From assembly GCA_013373445.1 (NCBI GenBank), contig JABXHV010000092.1, forward strand, positions 1 to 36,897: a stretch of 36,897 bases of DNA, given 5' to 3'. Every line of letters begins with the position of its first letter. Position 1 is the stretch's first letter. The translations under genes and the position numbers were made by a program. The stretch is from Paracoccaceae bacterium. GTDB taxonomy: Bacteria; Pseudomonadota; Alphaproteobacteria; Rhizobiales; Stappiaceae. This document shows positions 25,278-35,009 of this stretch, one piece after another. The notes below the pieces were generated by a model. That model worked only from the letters and a program-made list of their open reading frames with translations. It had not been told where the DNA came from and made no database searches.

Positions 25278-25312
25278 TAAAAAAGAGGCGAGATGCTTGG
25301 CATCTCGCCTCT
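25278..25312 (-). terminator. Terminator of the chemotaxis receptor gene
   Basis: A 13-bp perfect stem (AGAGGCGAGATGC at 25284-25296 and its complement at 25300-25312) with a three-base loop TTG. On the minus strand it is followed by a T run (25279-25284), as expected for the minus-strand gene. On the plus strand no T run follows. Confidence 0.88.
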
Positions 25313-25343
25313 AGTGCTTGGTAGACATGAAGTTCAGTGCTGT

Positions 25344-27107
25344 CTAAGCGGCGCGGATATTAACGAGGAATTCTGCCAAACGCGTTTGCAGGGAATTGCT
25401 TTGTTCCGACAGGCTGTTGACTGTCGCACGCAGCTCTTCGGCCGACGCGCTGGAGGTTGTTGCCCCCATGCTTACGTCTTTGATGCTGTGAGAAATCTCT
25501 GTACTGCCGGTCGAGACTTCATTGATGTTGCGCGAAATTTCCTGGGCAACTGCAGTCTGTTCCTCCACTGCTGCTGCGATGGCGGCAATTTGATCATTCA
25601 TGGTTGAGATCGCTTCGGCGACATCGATGATGACGCCTTTGGTCTCATTGGAGCCAGCCTGCAGCTCTTCGACTTGCGTGCGGATATCGTTGGTTGCCTT
25701 GGCTGTCTGGGTCGCCAGTTCCTTGACTTCTGAGGCTACGACCGCGAAGCCTTTGCCAGCCTCACCTGCACGGGCTGCCTCAATCGTTGCATTCAAGGCC
25801 AGCAGGTTGGTTTGTTCGGCGATGTCATTGATCAAGCCAACAACTTCATCGATCTTTTGCGCGGCTGAGGACAGGCCCTCAACGGTCTTGCTGGATGCAT
25901 TGGCGCGCTCTGTCGTGCTGCTGACCGTGGACATCGCATGGCTGATCTGTCTGCTGATTTCCTGAATGGAGCTGTTGAGTTCTTCTGCCGCGCTTGCGAC
26001 GGACTGGACATTGGCGGATGACTGCTCTGCAGCTGATGCGACGGTGGTGGCGCGATCAGACGCCTGCACAGCATTTTCAGCGATTGAGCTTGCGGTTTGT
26101 TCCAGATCGTCGACGCTGCCAGCCAGGCTGTCGGAGACGCCTTTTACAGTGGCTTCGAGGTTGTCAGCAAGGCGCAGAGTTGCCTCACGTTTTTCCGCGA
26201 CAACGCGTTTTTCTTCTTCCAGGGCCTCTTCTCTGAGACGTTTGATTTCGATTGTCTTTTCGCGGAACGTCTCGAAGGCGACGGCAAGTTGGCCGATTTC
26301 GTCGTGGCTTTTTACGGTGAGCTCTGCGTCTGTGTCATCTTTTGCAAGCAGTTGCAGCGCGTGAGTGACCTGCCGCAAAGGTCTGCAAATCTGAGTCTGA
26401 GACAGGAAGATCGAGACTGCAATGCCTATCAACATGGACACAACTGACACAATCGACATTTGCCAGATTGCGGCATGCTCATGTTCTTCTGCGGTTTTGG
26501 CGGCGTTTAAGGTGAACTGGCCCAGCTCGTCTCGTAGGCTCGCCAATTCTTTGTCGAGTTTTTCTTTCTCAACTTCGATGACATCTGCGAGCTCTTGGGC
26601 CGCGATGATATCACCTGAATTGATAAGGCCGATTACTTCAATAACGTGACGATCAAAGGCAAGGTGTTCTTCTTCGATGATCGCCAATTTTTCCTGAACA
26701 TGCTGAAACTCTTCCAGTTCATGCTCATTGATTGCAACTGAGACCAAGCGATCAACAAATGCTTTTGCTTCGTGGATCTCTGTTTCGACGCGTTTGGCGA
26801 GGCCCTCGAACTCTTCCTCGACCGCATGCAGCTGATCGGTTGTTGCTCCTGCCTCAACGTTGCCATAGCGGAGCATTTTTTCGAGCAGAATGGCCTGCTC
26901 CAGCTGGTGCTCCGTTACTTTGCTGACTGCTTCGGTGAGGGGAATGTCACGCTCGGCAATAGAGACGAGTTCCACACCGATCTTGTTCATCTGGAACATA
27001 CTAATGAACAAAACCAGAAGCGTCGCGATGCTAAGCAGTGCAACGAGGCCAAAAACCTTGGTCGATATGGAGTTGATTGTGAAGAAACCGCTGCTCGAGT
27101 TTGTCAT
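25344..27107 (-). CDS. Methyl-accepting chemotaxis protein
   Basis: 587 residues from ATG 27107; the longer frame to 27179 starts at TTG and puts extra polar residues before the membrane anchor. Transmembrane helix 1 is at about 18-38. A periplasmic, mostly helical, Glu-rich sensor with heptad pattern follows (about 45-210), then helix 2 at about 214-236, HAMP (about 237-290) and a cytoplasmic coiled coil. The coiled coil has the receptor tip [20 protein letters not shown] then [14 protein letters not shown] (425-458). The helical sensor could be a four-helix-bundle or HBM type; no named ligand domain is visible. There is no C-terminal CheR-tethering pentapeptide. No che genes are adjacent, so it is an orphan receptor feeding a distant pathway. 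Confidence 0.95.
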   Translation of the reverse strand: MTNSSSGFFTINSISTKVFGLVALLSIATLLVLFISMFQMNKIGVELVSIAERDIPLTEAVSKVTEHQLEQAILLEKMLRYGNVEAGATTDQLHAVEEEFEGLAKRVETEIHEAKAFVDRLVSVAINEHELEEFQHVQEKLAIIEEEHLAFDRHVIEVIGLINSGDIIAAQELADVIEVEKEKLDKELASLRDELGQFTLNAAKTAEEHEHAAIWQMSIVSVVSMLIGIAVSIFLSQTQICRPLRQVTHALQLLAKDDTDAELTVKSHDEIGQLAVAFETFREKTIEIKRLREEALEEEKRVVAEKREATLRLADNLEATVKGVSDSLAGSVDDLEQTASSIAENAVQASDRATTVASAAEQSSANVQSVASAAEELNSSIQEISRQISHAMSTVSSTTERANASSKTVEGLSSAAQKIDEVVGLINDIAEQTNLLALNATIEAARAGEAGKGFAVVASEVKELATQTAKATNDIRTQVEELQAGSNETKGVIIDVAEAISTMNDQIAAIAAAVEEQTAVAQEISRNINEVSTGSTEISHSIKDVSMGATTSSASAEELRATVNSLSEQSNSLQTRLAEFLVNIRAA

Positions 27108-27485
27108 TGTCGCCACAAATCTCTGGTTGTGAATCAAGTGCTGGGACCCGGATTCGAGTGCCGGAAGAATAGACTGCAACTATAAGGTGGTTTAAATCAT
27201 TGACGTTAGGTTAAATACTTCGTGAGTATTGTAGATTTTTGCTTAATAGTTAAAGTGATGAAATAAAAAATAGGCAATTTTTGTCAGGTAAGTTTTTGAA
27301 AACGTGAAGGTATTTGCCATTAACAGCTTTATGTGCGACCTGCGCAGATAGCTGGGATGTATTTGCGTGTAAATACTTATAGTTGTAAAATGTGGTGTAC
27401 TTGGTTGTGTGTCGCCATCTGCAAACGCAAAAAGCCGGAGAGATTGCTCTCTCCGGCCTTTGCTCAATCGGCGACAGTTTTAAGC
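27108..27485. other. Intergenic region between chemotaxis receptor and 5-oxoprolinase genes
   Basis: 378 bases. It holds the minus-strand terminator of the oxoprolinase gene at its right end and AT-rich promoter DNA for the chemotaxis gene. It also has a short inverted repeat AATACT/AGTATT (27214-27219, 27225-27230). A 74-codon minus frame here is Phe/Thr-rich, overlaps the terminator and looks non-coding. Confidence 0.5.
27429..27457 (-). terminator. Terminator of the 5-oxoprolinase gene
   Basis: A 10-bp perfect stem GCCGGAGAGA (27434-27443) and TCTCTCCGGC (27448-27457) with a four-base loop. On the minus strand it is followed by five T (27429-27433), 29 bases past the stop codon. Confidence 0.9.
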
Positions 27486-30400
27486 TCAGGCTTTGCCCCA
27501 GCCACCTGATGTCGGAGTGATAACTGTTACAGCTTCACCCGCTTCGAGGATGGTTTGGTCGCAGCCCTCCAGAACTTCTACCTTTCCGTCTTGGCGGCGG
27601 ACTTCAGTGCGTCCGAGTTCTCCGTCCTCGCCACCTTGCATGCCCTTTGGTGCCAGCGTGCGGTGGGAAGCGAGGATTGCGCAGTCCATCTTTTCCAGGA
27701 AGCGCAGCGTGCGCTTTGTGCCATCACCTGCGGTCCATTGCCCCTTGCCGCCGGAGCCCTTGCGGATATGGAAGTCCTCGAGCAAGACAGGGAAGCGGAA
27801 CTCCAGGACTTCCGGGTCTGTCAGACGGGAGTTGGTCATATGAACATGCACGCCATCAGTTCCGTTGAAGCCTGGACCTGCGGGAGAGCCCGAACAGATG
27901 GTTTCGTAGTACTGGTAGGTGTCATTGCCAAATGTGAGGTTGTTCATTGTACCCTGCGAGTTTGCCATTGCTCCCAGAGCTGCAAACAGCGCGTTGGTGA
28001 CATGTTGTGATGTCTCCACGTTGCCTGCAACAACAGCCGCCGGGTAGGACGGCCGCAACATGCATTCTTCGGGCAGGACGATGTTGATTGGCTTCAGGCA
28101 GCCTGCGTTCATCGGAATGTCGCCTTCGACCATGACCCGGAAGCAGTACAGTACCGCTGCGCGTGTGACAGGCTCGGGAGCGTTGAAGTTGTTGGGCTTC
28201 ACCGCCGAGGTTCCGGTGAAATCAACCGTAGCCTCACGGCTTTCCTTGTCGACCGTGATCTTTACCTTGATCACAGAGCCCTGATCCGTTGGATATTCAT
28301 ACTCGCTGTCGGTCAGGGCGGAGATCACGCGGCGCACGCTTTCTTCGGCATTGTCCTGTACATGACCCATGTAGGCCTGCACGACATCGAGGCCAAAGTG
28401 GGCGACCATCTTGCGCAGTTCCTGGATACCCTTTTCATTTGCAGCAACCTGAGCCGACAGGTCAGCCACGTTCTGGTGCGGGTTGCGGGCCGGATACTTG
28501 TGATCTGTCAGGAGATCAACGAGTTCCTTTTCGCGGAAGTGGCCTTGATCGACGATCTTGAAATTGTCGAAAAGAACGCCTTCTTCATCCACCGTCGTTG
28601 CGCGCGGCGTCATCGAGCCGGGTGCTGATCCGCCCACGTCCGCATGGTGGCCGCGTGAGGCTGACCAGAAGAGGATCTCTTTGCCTTCATCGTCAAAGAG
28701 TGGCGAAACAACCGTGATGTCAGGCAAGTGTGTGCCACCGTTGTAAGGGGCGTTCAGTGCGAAGACATCACCTGGCTTGATTTTGCCCTTGTTGAGCTTG
28801 ATGACTGTTTCCACAGAGCGGTCCATGGAGCCAAGATGCACCGGCATGTGGGGTGCATTGGCGACAAGAGCGCCATCTGCGTCAAAGACGGCGCAGGAAA
28901 AGTCTAGCCGCTCCTTGATGTTGACTGAGTAGGCGGTGTTCTGGAGCGTGACGCCCATCTGTTCGGCAATTGACATGAAGAGGTTGTTGAAGACCTCAAG
29001 CATGACAGGATCAGCGTGTGTTCCAATGGCGTCAGCGCGTTTCAGGGGAACGATGCGGCGAAGGATGACATGATCCTTCGAGTTGATCTCTGCCTGCCAA
29101 CCATCTTCAACGGCGATGGTGGCATGCGGTTCCATGATCAGGGCAGGGCCCATCACTTTCGCGCCGGGCTTCAAGCCATCGCGCTTGAAAATACCAGCCT
29201 TATGCCAATCTCCCTCGAAGTAGAACTTCGTGTTTTGGGTTGCATCAGCTTCGTCGGAAGAGAGCGGGAAGTCGGGTTCGGCAAGACCTGCTCCGCCGCC
29301 AAAGGTTTCGACTTCGAGCGCTTCAACCACCACAGGTTTTTCCGAATAGGCAAAGCCGAACTGCTTCTTGTGGGCTTCTTCGAAGGCTGCGCGCATTTCG
29401 TCTGCACCGTCCAGAGCAACCGGTAACGGTGTGTCGGTGCCGTCATAGCGCAGATGCGCGATGGCGCGGGTTTCACGGTCTTCGCTGGTGATGCCTTGGT
29501 CGACAAGTTCCTGCTCTGTCATCTTTGCAAGATCGTCACGCAGAGTTTCGAGTTCGGTCAGGAGGTCACTGGTCAGTGTCTTGACGACGGACTGCTGGCG
29601 GTTGGCGCGGATATCTGCCAATCCCATGCCGTAGGCGGAAAGAATGCCCGAGAATGGGTGCAGGATCACTGTTTTCATACCAAGGCTATCTGCGACACGA
29701 CAGCCGGTCTGCCCGCCGGCACCGCCGAAGCAGGTGAGAGCATAATCTGTCACGTCGTAGCCGCGCTGGACCGAAATTTTCTTGATGGCGTTTGCCATGT
29801 TCTCGACAGCGATCTTGAGGAAGCCGTCTGCGACCTCTTCGGCAGAACGGCCGTCGCCGATCTGGGCAGCCATTTCAGCGAACTTGGTTTTGACAGCCTC
29901 TGCATCAAGGGGTTCGTTGCGGTTGGGTCCGAAAATCTTAGGGAAGAATTCTGGCGCAAGCTTGCCGGTCATCAAGTTGGCATCGGTGACGGTCAGCGGA
30001 CCACCCCGGCGATAACACGCCGGGCCAGGGTTCGCGCCAGCTGAATCAGGGCCAACCTGGAAACGTCCATCCTTATAGTGGAGGATTGATCCGCCACCGG
30101 CAGCAACCGTGTGGATCATCATCATCGGTGCGCGCATGCGCACGCCGGCAACTTCGGTTTCAAAGGCACGCTCATAGTCGCCGTCGTAGTGACAGACGTC
30201 GGTTGATGTTCCACCCATGTCAAAGCCGATGATCTTGTCAAAACCGGCCATGCGTGAGGTTTCAACCGCGCCGACCACTCCGCCAGCCGGGCCAGACAAG
30301 ATGGCGTCCTTGCCCTGGAATAGTTCTGCCGCAGTCAGACCACCCGATGACTGCATGAACATCAGCTTAGGGCCTTCGCCGAGTTCTTCTTGTACCTGAT

Positions 30401-31070
30401 TGACATAGCGACGAAGGATTGGAGACAGATAAGCATCAACGATGGTTGTGTCGCCTCGGCCGACGAGCTTCATCAACGGTGACACTTCGTGCGAAACGGA
30501 GATCTGCGGGAAACCGATTTCACGGGCAATCGCGGAGAGCTTCACCTCATGCTCGGGGAAGGCGTAGGCATGCATCAGTACGATTGCGATTGAGCGAAGG
30601 CCATCATCATAGGCGGCCTGCATGAGCTTGCGGGCCGCCGCTTCGTCGAGTGGTTTTTCAAGGGTGCCATCAGCGCGGACGCGCTCATCGATCTCGTAAA
30701 CCTTCTCATAAAGAAGTTCGGGCTTGATGATTTCTTTGGCAAAAATGTCAGGACGCGCCTGATAACCGATTTCCAGCGCGTCGCGAAAACCGTTTGTAAT
30801 AAACAGGCCGGTGCGCTCGCCCTTGCGTTCAAGCAAGGCATTGGTCGCAACCGTTGTCCCCATTTTCACGGTGGAGATTTGCTCGGCGGGGATCGGATCG
30901 CCGGACTTTAGGCCGAGAAGCTCGCGGATGCCCTGGATGGCAGCGTCACGATAGGCTTCGGGGTTTTCAGACAGCACCTTGTGTGGGTGAAGCGTTCCAT
31001 CAGGGGCACGACCTACGATGTCGGTGAAGGTGCCGCCACGGTCGATCCAGAAATCCCACTTGGCTGTCAT
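27486..31070 (-). CDS. 5-oxoprolinase (ATP-hydrolysing), HyuA-HyuB fusion
   Basis: 1194 residues. The start is ATG 31070, with AAGAGGT eight bases upstream; the frame extends to 31166 but that part is not family-like. The N-terminal half (about 1-680) is HyuA-type: [11 protein letters not shown] (9-19), then [20 protein letters not shown] and [17 protein letters not shown], and the second phosphate motif [11 protein letters not shown] (282-292). The C-terminal half (about 687-1194) is HyuB-type: [17 protein letters not shown], then [12 protein letters not shown], and a GSGGKG near the end. The single-chain arrangement and the opening are close to eukaryotic OPLAH, so the likely reaction is 5-oxo-L-proline + ATP + 2 H2O to glutamate, in glutathione turnover or pyroglutamate use. 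A hydantoinase role cannot be excluded. It is monocistronic, divergent from the GT87-like gene. Confidence 0.88.
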   Translation of the reverse strand: MTAKWDFWIDRGGTFTDIVGRAPDGTLHPHKVLSENPEAYRDAAIQGIRELLGLKSGDPIPAEQISTVKMGTTVATNALLERKGERTGLFITNGFRDALEIGYQARPDIFAKEIIKPELLYEKVYEIDERVRADGTLEKPLDEAAARKLMQAAYDDGLRSIAIVLMHAYAFPEHEVKLSAIAREIGFPQISVSHEVSPLMKLVGRGDTTIVDAYLSPILRRYVNQVQEELGEGPKLMFMQSSGGLTAAELFQGKDAILSGPAGGVVGAVETSRMAGFDKIIGFDMGGTSTDVCHYDGDYERAFETEVAGVRMRAPMMMIHTVAAGGGSILHYKDGRFQVGPDSAGANPGPACYRRGGPLTVTDANLMTGKLAPEFFPKIFGPNRNEPLDAEAVKTKFAEMAAQIGDGRSAEEVADGFLKIAVENMANAIKKISVQRGYDVTDYALTCFGGAGGQTGCRVADSLGMKTVILHPFSGILSAYGMGLADIRANRQQSVVKTLTSDLLTELETLRDDLAKMTEQELVDQGITSEDRETRAIAHLRYDGTDTPLPVALDGADEMRAAFEEAHKKQFGFAYSEKPVVVEALEVETFGGGAGLAEPDFPLSSDEADATQNTKFYFEGDWHKAGIFKRDGLKPGAKVMGPALIMEPHATIAVEDGWQAEINSKDHVILRRIVPLKRADAIGTHADPVMLEVFNNLFMSIAEQMGVTLQNTAYSVNIKERLDFSCAVFDADGALVANAPHMPVHLGSMDRSVETVIKLNKGKIKPGDVFALNAPYNGGTHLPDITVVSPLFDDEGKEILFWSASRGHHADVGGSAPGSMTPRATTVDEEGVLFDNFKIVDQGHFREKELVDLLTDHKYPARNPHQNVADLSAQVAANEKGIQELRKMVAHFGLDVVQAYMGHVQDNAEESVRRVISALTDSEYEYPTDQGSVIKVKITVDKESREATVDFTGTSAVKPNNFNAPEPVTRAAVLYCFRVMVEGDIPMNAGCLKPINIVLPEECMLRPSYPAAVVAGNVETSQHVTNALFAALGAMANSQGTMNNLTFGNDTYQYYETICSGSPAGPGFNGTDGVHVHMTNSRLTDPEVLEFRFPVLLEDFHIRKGSGGKGQWTAGDGTKRTLRFLEKMDCAILASHRTLAPKGMQGGEDGELGRTEVRRQDGKVEVLEGCDQTILEAGEAVTVITPTSGGWGKA

Positions 31071-31256
31071 TTTGGTTACCTCTTTATCGGTGAATGCAGT
31101 GGAGCTTGCCGCTCCCTTCTTGAATGATGTGTCGACACTCTCAAAACGTCGATAAAATGTCAACATTATGCAAGGTGTTAATTTGGCCAGTTTATGGCTT
31201 GTTTAGTTTGCGTTTGTAGATTGTTTCTGACGTTTGTGAATGGCTACGGTTTAAAA

Positions 31257-32525
31257 ATGTCATTCAAACAGGAGAAAGCTGAAGGTTTGACATCAGTAGC
31301 ACGATCCCAACGGCGCACTCAGCCTTGGCTCTCCCATTTTATGATGAGTTCACTTGCGCGCCTTTTGTGGGGCGTGCTGCTTGTCATTTGTTTTTTGCGG
31401 ATAGGGCTTGACCTCGCCAATCCCTATTTTGGGACGGGGAAACCATTCTTCACCGACTTTACTTCCTTCTGGACAGCTGCGCGATCTGCTCTGGCCGGAG
31501 ACGTGGTGCTTCCTTATCAGCTTGATCTGTTCTTTGATGCTCAAGTCGAGCAATTCGGGCGCGGTAAAGCTGCTTTTTTCTATCCGCCGACGTGGCTGAT
31601 GATGATGATGCCTTTTGGGCTGTTGCCGTATGAGGCTGCTGCAGTGGTGTTTGAGGGTATTACCCTTTTCGCGTGCGTCTTCGTGCTGGCGAAGCTTGCG
31701 CACTCAAGGTCAGTCGCTCTCGCGATGCTCGTGTTTCCCGGGCTGTTGTTTTGTATCCTGCATGGTCAAAACAGCATGCTCAATGTGGCACTGCTGGGCG
31801 GCATGTTGGTGCTGCTGGAGCAAAAGCGTCAGATACTGGCAGGTGTGGTGATCGGTTTGATGGCCTACAAGCCGCATCTTGGGGTGCTTGTTCCGATTGC
31901 ATTCCTGGCTGCGGGACTGTGGCTCCCCTTCGTCATGGCTGCGGTGACTGCTGTTTCAGTTGCCTTGCTGTCTGTTCTAGTGCTCGGGTTTGATGCCTGG
32001 GTTGCCTTTTTGGAGCAGGCGCCGTTGGCGCAGGACTGGTTATTGCAGCAGCATATTCCGGTCAGCAAGTTTGCCTCTTTTTTTGCGCTTTTGATGTCTT
32101 TCAAGGTCCCGATCTGGATATGTGTCGGTGTTCAGATTGTGTTGTCGAGCGCGGCCATAGGCGCAGTTGCGTGGGCCTGGAGCCGGAAGGGCCTTGGAAT
32201 TGCGATCAAGGGAGCGGTCCTTGTAAGCGCGGCCACGCTGATGACACCGTTTATTCTGGATTATGATTTGGCGCTGCTCGCGATCCCGCTCGTACTTTTG
32301 TACCGCTTGGGGCGCGAGGAGGGTTTTCTACCTTTGGAGCTGGAGGCCTGTGTGTTTGCTTCTGTTCTGATGCTTTACAGCCGGGGTTGGGGATATGGTG
32401 TTGACGTGACGCCAATTGCCTTTTCTTCGCTGCTGTTTTTCAGTCTTGCCATACGTCGAGCCGTGCAAATGAACTCGGAAGTTATCGGATCAGCAAAGGC
32501 AGCTCCTGGACATCTTTCCAGCTGA
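31257..32525 (+). CDS. GT87-type (DUF2029) membrane glycosyltransferase-like protein
   Basis: 422 residues if started at ATG 31257; ATG 31341 is an alternative and neither has a good ribosome site. There are about ten hydrophobic segments. After helix 1 comes F-F-T-D-F-T-S-F-W-T-A-A (about 64-75), the acidic first-loop region typical of GT-C enzymes, followed by AAFFYPPTWLMMMMPFGLLP. The middle block ILHGQNSMLNVALLGG...LMAYKPHLGVL is the GT87 signature. Such enzymes move mannose or other sugars from polyprenyl phosphate on the outer face of the inner membrane. The acceptor is unknown and no polysaccharide cluster is present. The gene converges on the hydrolase gene and overlaps its end by 44 bases. 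Confidence 0.8.
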   Translation: MSFKQEKAEGLTSVARSQRRTQPWLSHFMMSSLARLLWGVLLVICFLRIGLDLANPYFGTGKPFFTDFTSFWTAARSALAGDVVLPYQLDLFFDAQVEQFGRGKAAFFYPPTWLMMMMPFGLLPYEAAAVVFEGITLFACVFVLAKLAHSRSVALAMLVFPGLLFCILHGQNSMLNVALLGGMLVLLEQKRQILAGVVIGLMAYKPHLGVLVPIAFLAAGLWLPFVMAAVTAVSVALLSVLVLGFDAWVAFLEQAPLAQDWLLQQHIPVSKFASFFALLMSFKVPIWICVGVQIVLSSAAIGAVAWAWSRKGLGIAIKGAVLVSAATLMTPFILDYDLALLAIPLVLLYRLGREEGFLPLELEACVFASVLMLYSRGWGYGVDVTPIAFSSLLFFSLAIRRAVQMNSEVIGSAKAAPGHLSS

Positions 32526-33168
32526 TTTGACCAGTTGTGTCCTTGTAGAGCGTCGGGAAATGGCCCGGGACAATGATTTGTCCACGTTTCAGGACCTCCT
32601 GAATCGCAGTACTGCCGCGCTTTTGTGGATCAAACTCCATATCGGGAATACCTGAGAGTGCTTCTCTTGCAGTTTTGAGTGCGTCAGCTGCGAGCACAAC
32701 GGAGCCTTCATTTGTTCTGAGTTCCAGTGAGACATGTCCAGGTGCGTGCCCGGGGGTCGGGAACATCGTGACACCTGGGAGAATTTCTTCTTCGCCGTCG
32801 ATAAGTGTGACGGATCTTTCGGCCAGAATGGATGCAAGATAACCCGGTGTGACCTGGTCAGCCGGGAATGGAGCCTGAATATAGTTCCATTCGTCCTTGC
32901 TCATCATGATCGGGGCGTTCGGAAATAGATCCAGATTCAGAACGTGATCGAAGTGTCCATGCGAAAAGATGAGGAGATCAATATCATTCGGTTTCAAAGA
33001 GCGTTGTTCAAGAGCCTCAATGAGCAAGCGCCTTGTGGTGCCATGACCGCAGTCGAACAGCGCGCGTTTACCTGCGCTTTCAACAAGCACAATTGATGAA
33101 ATACCGAAAAAGCCGCCTTCGAAAGCGACGCTTGAGCCCGGGACAAGGACATCATAGTTGGCAAACAT
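32482..33168 (-). CDS. Metallo-beta-lactamase-fold hydrolase
   Basis: 228 residues from ATG 33168, with GGAG nine bases upstream; the frame opens five codons earlier at TTG. The zinc motif SHGHFDHV gives His70, His72, Asp74 and His75. His141 or His145 in PTPGHAPGHVSL, Asp162 in LAADALK and His203 in VPGHFP complete a two-metal site. This layout is shared by lactonases such as AHL lactonases, glyoxalase-II-like enzymes and various esterases. No signal peptide is present, so it is cytoplasmic. The substrate is unknown. It is divergent from the second TRAP operon, with 220 bases between. Confidence 0.9.
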   Translation of the reverse strand: MFANYDVLVPGSSVAFEGGFFGISSIVLVESAGKRALFDCGHGTTRRLLIEALEQRSLKPNDIDLLIFSHGHFDHVLNLDLFPNAPIMMSKDEWNYIQAPFPADQVTPGYLASILAERSVTLIDGEEEILPGVTMFPTPGHAPGHVSLELRTNEGSVVLAADALKTAREALSGIPDMEFDPQKRGSTAIQEVLKRGQIIVPGHFPTLYKDTTGQISWKDVQELPLLIR

Positions 33169-33260
33169 GAATGAGAGCTCCAATTTTGGATGAAATAGAG
33201 GCTGCGAGTTAAACCTATTCTGGATGTTGGCATGGACGCTAGAGACAAAAAAACATCAAT

Positions 33261-33282
33261 AACAATTTGTCGATAAATTGTT
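33261..33282. promoter_or_regulatory. Palindromic operator before TRAP operon 2
   Basis: Perfect 8-bp arms AACAATTT (33261-33268) and AAATTGTT (33275-33282) around GTCGAT. A wider, bulged symmetry (AACATCAA at 33252-33259 against TTGATGTT at 33281-33288) surrounds it, making a compound dyad of about 37 bases. It lies between the divergent hydrolase gene and the dctP-like gene, about 107 bases before the latter. The MarR-like gene at 36369 is one candidate binder. Confidence 0.7.
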
Positions 33283-33388
33283 GATGTTTGCAAGGTTTGC
33301 GAGTACCGTGGTTTTATTGTTCTTCGGTCCTATCGGGCAGATGAATAAATCATGAGGACAAAGTCCCACTTCCAAGAGGTTTTTTGAC

Positions 33389-34384
33389 ATGCTGCATTCT
33401 CGTCGTTTTTCAGGTGCTGGCGTCCGTCTGGTCGCTGCCGCCGCTTTCGGTCTTGCTGGTATTACCGGCGCTCTTGCGGAAACCAAATGGGATATGCCGA
33501 CCCCATATGGTGACGGTAATTTCCATACTCAGAACATTGCGAAATTCGCTGAAGACATCGCGGAAAAAACAGGTGGTTCGCTCACCTTGCAGGTCCACTC
33601 CGCTGGTTCGTTGTTCAAGCACCCTGAAATCAAGAATGCCGTGCGCAAGGGGCTGGCCCCGATCGGTGAGGTTCTGATTTCGCGTCTTTCTAACGAAGAT
33701 CCGGTTTTTGGCGTCGACAGTATTCCATTTATGGCGAACTCCTATGAGTCTGCCTGGGAGCTTTACCAGGCGTCCAAGCCATTTCTTGAGAAGAAGCTCA
33801 GCGCGCAGGGCCTTCAGCTCCTGTATACCGTGCCATGGCCGCCACAGGGCATCTACACAAAGGACGCCATCGACACTATCGATGACATGAAAGGCATGAA
33901 GTTCCGTGCGTATAACGCCTCGACGGAACGCCTTGCGCAGCTTGCTGGCGCGGTTCCAACACAGGTTGAAGTGCCAGATCTGGCGACCGCGTTTTCCACC
34001 GGTCGTGTGGAAGGCATGATTACGTCACCTTCGACAGGTGCCAACTCCAAGGCCTGGGACTACCTGAACCACTACTACGACGCTCAGGCTTGGTTGCCAA
34101 AGAACATGGTTGTCGTGAACAAGAGCGCCTTTGATGCTCTTTTCGACGAAGAACAAGCTGCGGTTCTGGAAGCTGCTGCAAGCGCCGAAACCCGTGGTTG
34201 GGAAGCGTCAAAGGCAGAAACAGCTGAAAAGACCCAGGTTCTGAAGGACAACGGTATCGCTGTTGCAATGCCTTCAGAAGCCCTTCAAGCATCCTTGAAG
34301 GAAATCGGCGCGACCATGGTTGATGAATGGAAATCCGGTGCTGGCGAAGATGGTGCAGCCATCGTGGACGCCTTCAACAAATAA
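33389..34384 (+). CDS. TRAP transporter solute-binding protein (DctP family), system 2
   Basis: 331 residues from ATG 33389 with AAGAGG nine bases upstream. A signal peptide runs to ALA/ET at 30-31. The mature protein starts TKWDMPTPYGDGNFHTQNI and has the TRAP-P layout: LTLQVHSAGSLFKHPEI, then G-M-K-F-R-A-Y with Arg173 as probable carboxylate ligand, and VPDLATAFSTGRVEGMITSP. The N-terminal D-M-P-T-P-Y-G-D-G-N-F-H segment differs strongly from system 1, so the two transporters serve different ligands. The first gene of the operon, it is followed by a hairpin and then the membrane subunits. Confidence 0.93.
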   Translation: MLHSRRFSGAGVRLVAAAAFGLAGITGALAETKWDMPTPYGDGNFHTQNIAKFAEDIAEKTGGSLTLQVHSAGSLFKHPEIKNAVRKGLAPIGEVLISRLSNEDPVFGVDSIPFMANSYESAWELYQASKPFLEKKLSAQGLQLLYTVPWPPQGIYTKDAIDTIDDMKGMKFRAYNASTERLAQLAGAVPTQVEVPDLATAFSTGRVEGMITSPSTGANSKAWDYLNHYYDAQAWLPKNMVVVNKSAFDALFDEEQAAVLEAAASAETRGWEASKAETAEKTQVLKDNGIAVAMPSEALQASLKEIGATMVDEWKSGAGEDGAAIVDAFNK

Positions 34385-34395
34385 GCATCTTCTTT

Positions 34396-34430
34396 AGGCC
34401 GGTCTTTTGGGACCGGCCTTTTCCTTTTGG
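34396..34430 (+). terminator. Hairpin (attenuator-like) between TRAP 2 binding protein and membrane genes
   Basis: A 9-bp perfect stem AGGCCGGTC (34396-34404) and GACCGGCCT (34411-34419) with a six-base loop, followed by TTTTCCTTTT. It lies 11 bases after the binding-protein stop and 22 bases before the next gene. It looks like a partial terminator or a 3' stabiliser that raises binding-protein mRNA over membrane-subunit mRNA. Confidence 0.8.
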
Positions 34431-34451
34431 ATCGCTTTGAGGGTTCCCAAA

Positions 34452-35009
34452 ATGCGTGCTCTTCTCAACGGCCTCTATCGCCTTTCGGGCGCACTGGCAG
34501 CCGCGTGTCTCGCTATAATCGCCATTCTTGTGGTGACCCAAGTCGGGGGGCGTTTGGTTGATGGAACGCTGAAACTCTTCGGCTTGGAGCCATTCGGACT
34601 ACTTGTTCCATCTCTTGCGGAAATCGCAGGGTTTCTGCTTGTTGGCGCATCTTTTTTGGCGCTCGCCCAGACTTTGCGTATGGGTGATCACATCCGCGTT
34701 TCCATGTTGTTGCAACATGTGCCAGCGCGGATCGCACAGGTCCTGGAGGTCTGGTCTTTGGCAGTCGCGACTTTCTTGGCCGGCTATTTCGTCTGGCACG
34801 TCGGCTGGATGGTCTATGACAGCTATTTGTACAATGAAGTTTCGTTTGGAATTATTCCCATCCCTTTGTTCATCCCTCAGAGCGTGATGACCTTCGGCAT
34901 CGGCGTCTTTGCCGTCGCCCTTTTAGACGATTTGCTGGTCGCCATTCAGGGACGTCAGCCGAGCTACAATCTTGCTGAGCGTAACGACGCCCTCGAAGGA
35001 GTTGAGTGA
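34452..35009 (+). CDS. TRAP transporter small membrane subunit (DctQ family), system 2
   Basis: 185 residues from ATG 34452 with GAGGG eight bases upstream; the frame opens at 34407 inside the hairpin, which is not a credible start. Four hydrophobic segments lie at about 12-30, 52-75, 95-118 and 138-160, and DctQ-like PSLAEIAGFLLVGASFLALA is followed by RMGDHIRVSMLL. It ends with TGA overlapping the next ATG by one base, implying translational coupling. Confidence 0.9.
   Translation: MRALLNGLYRLSGALAAACLAIIAILVVTQVGGRLVDGTLKLFGLEPFGLLVPSLAEIAGFLLVGASFLALAQTLRMGDHIRVSMLLQHVPARIAQVLEVWSLAVATFLAGYFVWHVGWMVYDSYLYNEVSFGIIPIPLFIPQSVMTFGIGVFAVALLDDLLVAIQGRQPSYNLAERNDALEGVE

Noticed and set aside
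27243-27467. 74-codon minus-strand frame downstream of the oxoprolinase gene
   Set aside because: It runs through the terminator hairpin and AT-rich promoter DNA with no coding character.
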